Shown here: piece by piece, positions 60,977 to 64,000 of the stretch
How the letters are laid out: every line of letters begins with the position of its first letter
Numbering within the stretch: position 1 is the stretch's first letter
NCBI RefSeq assembly: GCF_006539505.1
Contig: NZ_BJND01000012.1
Location: 248,001-312,000 of the forward strand
Direction: 5' to 3'
Length of the DNA: 64,000 bases
Origin: Streptomyces spinoverrucosus
Lineage (GTDB): Bacteria; Actinomycetota; Actinomycetes; Streptomycetales; Streptomycetaceae
The notes under the pieces: model-generated
Database searches by the model: none
Seen by the model: the letters and a program-made list of their open reading frames with translations, nothing else
What the model was told of the DNA's origin: nothing
Made by a program: the position numbers and the translations under genes

Positions 60977-61542
60977 CGGTTCCTTCCTCCGGCCTCACCG
61001 GCGCGCGTAGCCATCGCCGCGTGCACTCTCTGCGGAGCCGCCTGTGGACCGAGCAATCTTTGCAGCTCGGCCATTGCCTTCGACGTCTGGCTCTTCACCG
61101 TACCCACCGAGATGCCCAGGGCGAGCGCGGTGTCCTTCTCGGAGAGATCGAAGGCGTGCCGCAGCACCACACACGCCCGCTTGCGGAACGGCAGCCGGCG
61201 CAGCGCCGCCTGGACGTCCACCGCACCCGCCACGTCCGGGTTCTCCACCTTCTCCTCGCGCTGCGACCAGAACAGGGCGATCCGCCGCCGCTCGCGCACC
61301 GCGCTGCGGATCCGGGTGCGGGCCAGGTTGGCGACCACCCCGCGCGCGTACGCCACCGGATGCTCGGCCGCCCGTACCCGGTCCCAGCGGTGCCACATCG
61401 CGAGCAGCGCGTCCGCCGCCAGATCGTCGGCGGCGTCCGCCTCGCCCGTCAACAGATGGGCGAGACGGGCCAGTTCGGCGTGGTGGCGCTCGAAGAAGGC
61501 ATGGAACTCCACGGAGGCGGCGTCGTCGACGACTGTGCCCAC
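60973..61542 (-). CDS. RNA polymerase sigma factor, SigE-family ECF
   Basis: 189 residues. Region 2 (FERHHAELARLAHLLTGEADAADDLAADALLAMWHRWDR) and region 4 (LPFRKRACVVLRHAFDLSEKDTALALGISVGTVKSQTSKAM) are clear, matching the streptomycete SigE-like (SACE_-type) ECF class. The GTG at 61540-61542 has GAGGAG eight bases upstream; longer in-frame starts lack support. It is co-translated with the membrane protein downstream and divergent from the purine permease. Confidence 0.9.
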   Translation of the reverse strand: MGTVVDDAASVEFHAFFERHHAELARLAHLLTGEADAADDLAADALLAMWHRWDRVRAAEHPVAYARGVVANLARTRIRSAVRERRRIALFWSQREEKVENPDVAGAVDVQAALRRLPFRKRACVVLRHAFDLSEKDTALALGISVGTVKSQTSKAMAELQRLLGPQAAPQRVHAAMATRAGEAGGRNR

Positions 61543-61768
61543 GGGCGGTCTCTCCTCGAAGCGTCGACCCGGCATCGAACAGCCGTACGCCGGGATGAGA
61601 TCCGGAACTGTATCAGCGTTACCTGATGAGTTCGTACGGGGCTTCGAACACCGTATGGCGGGCCGAACCCGATTCCGTAACACGGAGAAAACCTGAAACC
61701 GGTTCACCGAGGGAACAATCCAGCCAGCATCCGCACACAGATCATTCAGGCATCAGGGAGTACCCGCC

Positions 61769-63226
61769 ATGTCCGATACGCAGCAGACGGCCGACCGGCC
61801 AAGTGCCCCGCCACCGGCGGCCAACAGCGTCGACCGGTTCTTCAAGATATCCGCGCGGGGCTCCACCTTCGGCCGCGAGATACGCGGCGGCTTCGCCACG
61901 TTCTTCACCATGGCCTACATCCTTGTCCTGAATCCCATCATCCTGGGCAGCGCCGAGGACAAGTACGGCGCGCAGCTCGACCCCGTCCAACTCACCACCG
62001 CCACCGCCCTGGTGGCCGCGGTGATGACCGTCATCATGGGCGTCGGCGGCAATCTGCCGCTCGCGCTCGCCGCCGGACTCGGCCTCAACGCCGTCGTCGC
62101 CTTCCAGATCGCCCCGCTGATGAGCTGGGACGACGCGATGGGCCTGATCGTCCTCGAAGGCCTGCTGATCTGCGTCCTGGTGGTGACCGGCCTGCGCGAG
62201 GCCGTCATGCACGCCATCCCGCAGCCCCTCAAGCAGGCGATCAGCGTCGGCATCGGCCTGTTCATCGCCTTCATCGGCTTCGTCGACGCCGGTTTCGTCA
62301 GCCGGATCCCGGACGCCGCGAACACCACCGTGCCGGTTCAGCTGGGCGGCTCCGGCACACTCACGGGCTGGCCGATCCTCGTCTTCTGCCTCGGCGTGCT
62401 GCTGACCGTCGGACTGCTCGCCCGCAAGGTCAAGGGCGCCATCCTGATCAGCATCGTGACCATGACGATCGTCGCGATCGTCATCAACTCCCTCGCCGAC
62501 ATCAAGACCTGGGGCCTGACCACACCCGCCTGGCCCGACCAGGTCGTCGACACCCCCGACTTCGGACTGATCGGCGACTTCAACCTGTTCGGCGCATTCG
62601 GCGAGCCCGGCGTCGGTGTCATCACCGTCGTGCTGCTCATCTTCACGCTGATCCTGTCCGACTTCTTCGACACCATGGGCACGGTCGTCGGCATCAGCAC
62701 GGAGGCCGGGCTGCTGGACCAGGACGGCAAGGTCCCGAACCTCGGCCGGGTCCTGCTCATCGACGGCGCGGCGGCCGTCGCGGGCGGCGCCGCGTCGTCG
62801 TCCTCCGCGACCTCGTACATCGAGTCGGCGGCCGGTGTCGGCGAGGGTTCACGCACCGGCTTCTCCAACCTCGTCACCGGCGGCCTGTTCGCCCTCGCCC
62901 TGTTCTTCACCCCGCTGCTCACCATCGTCCCGCTCCAGGCGGCCGCGCCGGCTCTGGTCGCCGTCGGTTTCCTGATGATGACCCAGGTCAAGCAGATCGA
63001 CTGGGACCGGTACGACATCGCCATCCCGGCGTTCCTCACCATCGCCGTGATGCCGTTCACGTACTCCATCACCAACGGCATCGGGGCGGGGTTTGTCGCC
63101 TACGTCGTCATCAAGACGGTGCTGGGCAAGGCCAAGGAGGTCCACTGGCTGCTGTGGGGGACCTCGGTGCTGTTTCTGGTGTACTTCGCGATCGACCCGA
63201 TCGAGCAGATTCTGGGCGTGAAGTAA
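61769..63226 (+). CDS. AzgA-type NCS2 purine (guanine/hypoxanthine) permease
   Basis: 485 residues with about 12-14 hydrophobic segments. It opens with the AzgA pattern DRFFKISARGSTFGREIRGGFATFFTMAYILVLNP. It continues with LPLALAAGLGLNAVVAF and the SDFFDTMGTVVGISTEAGL segment. It imports adenine, guanine or hypoxanthine with protons. It stands alone. Confidence 0.92.
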   Translation: MSDTQQTADRPSAPPPAANSVDRFFKISARGSTFGREIRGGFATFFTMAYILVLNPIILGSAEDKYGAQLDPVQLTTATALVAAVMTVIMGVGGNLPLALAAGLGLNAVVAFQIAPLMSWDDAMGLIVLEGLLICVLVVTGLREAVMHAIPQPLKQAISVGIGLFIAFIGFVDAGFVSRIPDAANTTVPVQLGGSGTLTGWPILVFCLGVLLTVGLLARKVKGAILISIVTMTIVAIVINSLADIKTWGLTTPAWPDQVVDTPDFGLIGDFNLFGAFGEPGVGVITVVLLIFTLILSDFFDTMGTVVGISTEAGLLDQDGKVPNLGRVLLIDGAAAVAGGAASSSSATSYIESAAGVGEGSRTGFSNLVTGGLFALALFFTPLLTIVPLQAAAPALVAVGFLMMTQVKQIDWDRYDIAIPAFLTIAVMPFTYSITNGIGAGFVAYVVIKTVLGKAKEVHWLLWGTSVLFLVYFAIDPIEQILGVK

Positions 63227-63243
63227 GGGACGCTGCGCGGCCA

Positions 63244-63290
63244 GTGTGGGTTCGTTGTGGCTGGTCGCGCAGTTCCTCGCGCCCCTGGGC
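63244..63290. repeat. Streptomyces-type intergenic repeat, copy 2
   Basis: A near copy of 32951-33000, sharing TGGCTGGTCGCGCAGTTCC. It lies between convergent purine permease and penicillin-binding protein genes and may serve as a terminator. Confidence 0.8.
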
Positions 63291-63291
63291 G

Positions 63292-64000
63292 TTATTGCAA
63301 CGCCGCTTCCATCACAGCCTTGGCCACTGGCGCCGCCAACCCATTGCCGCTGACCTCCGACCGAGCCGCGTCCGACTGCTCCACCACCACCGCCACGGCG
63401 ACCTCCTTGTCCGAGCTGTCGGACTTGGCGTAGGAGGTGAACCAGGCGTACGGCGTCTTGCTGTTGTTCTCGCCGTGCTGGGCCGTACCCGTCTTGCCGC
63501 CGACGGTGGCGCCGGAGATCTGCGCGTTCGACCCCGTGCCGTCCTCGACGACCGTCTGCATCGCCGACTGCAGTTGCTCGGCTGTGGAGGAACTCACGAT
63601 CTCCTTGGTGGAGGCGTTGGCGTCGTAGTCCTCCAGGACATCGCCGCTGTGGTCGGTGATCTCCGACACCATGTGCGGCTGAACCAGCTTGCCGCCGTTG
63701 GCAATGGCCGCGGACACCATGGCGATCTGGAGCGGGGTCGCGGTGACGTCGAACTGGCCGATGCCGGACAGGGCGGTCTGCGCCTTGTCCATGTCCTTCG
63801 GGTACACGCTCTCGTAGGCGCGCACCGGAACGTCCTGCTCGGCGTCGTTGAAGCCGAACTTCTCCGCCATCGCCCGGACCTTGTCCTGGCCGAGGTCGAC
63901 GGCCATCTTGCCGAAGACGTTGTTGCAGGAGTACTGGAGCGCCACTCGGATCGAGGCGTTCTCGCAGGGCGCGTTCGGGTTCTCGTTGGTGAGCTTGTCC
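63292..64000 (-). CDS. Penicillin-binding protein (transpeptidase), C-terminal part, cut by window edge
   Basis: 236 residues of the transpeptidase domain are visible. Present are the SxN motif as YSCNNVFGK and the KTG motif in GGKTGTAQHG; the catalytic SxxK lies beyond the right edge. The GIGQFDVTATPLQIAMVSAAIANGG block is typical of class B PBPA/PBP2-like proteins of actinobacteria. It cross-links peptidoglycan outside the membrane. Confidence 0.92.
   Translation of the reverse strand, partial: DKLTNENPNAPCENASIRVALQYSCNNVFGKMAVDLGQDKVRAMAEKFGFNDAEQDVPVRAYESVYPKDMDKAQTALSGIGQFDVTATPLQIAMVSAAIANGGKLVQPHMVSEITDHSGDVLEDYDANASTKEIVSSSTAEQLQSAMQTVVEDGTGSNAQISGATVGGKTGTAQHGENNSKTPYAWFTSYAKSDSSDKEVAVAVVVEQSDAARSEVSGNGLAAPVAKAVMEAALQ

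Overview
This is GC-rich DNA of a Streptomyces chromosome. The third codon positions are overwhelmingly G or C, GTG and TTG starts are common, many start and stop codons overlap as ATGA or GTGA, and two short intergenic repeats typical of Streptomyces are present. From memory the gene order resembles the S. coelicolor SCO1875 to SCO1930 region, but no search was run.

Layout. 0-2 kb: the 5' end of a heme A synthase gene and an ABC-2 exporter. 2.1-8.7 kb: a complete SUF iron-sulfur assembly operon (sufR-B-D-Rieske ferredoxin-C-S-U-T), with a SufR-type operator on its start codon and an iron-box-like sequence upstream. 8.7-21.9 kb: housekeeping and small accessory genes, namely an AbfB-domain membrane protein, an SMR efflux pump with its TetR regulator, lysine-pathway dapD and dapA, two acetyltransferases, a four-gene cluster with holin-like and DUF3618 proteins, an HTH/SRPBCC pair, a secreted nuclease and a conserved hypothetical gene. 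22-25.4 kb: a PHO-box-preceded PhoX-like protein, then two tandem Y-RNA-like noncoding RNAs followed by the gene for their predicted partner, a Ro60/Rsr TROVE protein. 25.5-32.8 kb: a TetR gene, a double TerD protein, and a DeoR-controlled sugar or polyol ABC operon with a zinc dehydrogenase.

33-60 kb is a large pectin and arabinan utilisation region. Outside the cell act three PL1 pectate lyase domains (one fused to a pectin methylesterase), a PL3 pectate lyase, a second methylesterase, a rhamnogalacturonan acetylesterase and a two-domain GH43 enzyme. A carbohydrate ABC transporter (two permeases and a lipoprotein) imports products. Inside the cell, uronate dehydrogenase and 5-dehydro-4-deoxyglucarate dehydratase can take galacturonate to 2-oxoglutarate semialdehyde. 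An IlvD-family sugar-acid dehydratase and a DHDPS-family enzyme can do the same for L-arabonate. A GntR repressor and several operator-like palindromes punctuate the region. Neither sugar ABC operon encodes an ATPase, so a shared ATPase such as MsiK is presumably used.

60-64 kb: a SigE-type sigma factor with a membrane partner, an AzgA-type purine permease, and the 3' part of a penicillin-binding protein gene.

The most notable system is the tandem Y RNA pair upstream of the Ro homologue. One RNA is a simple Y-type hairpin. The other carries an almost complete, circularly permuted tRNA-Leu-like fold.
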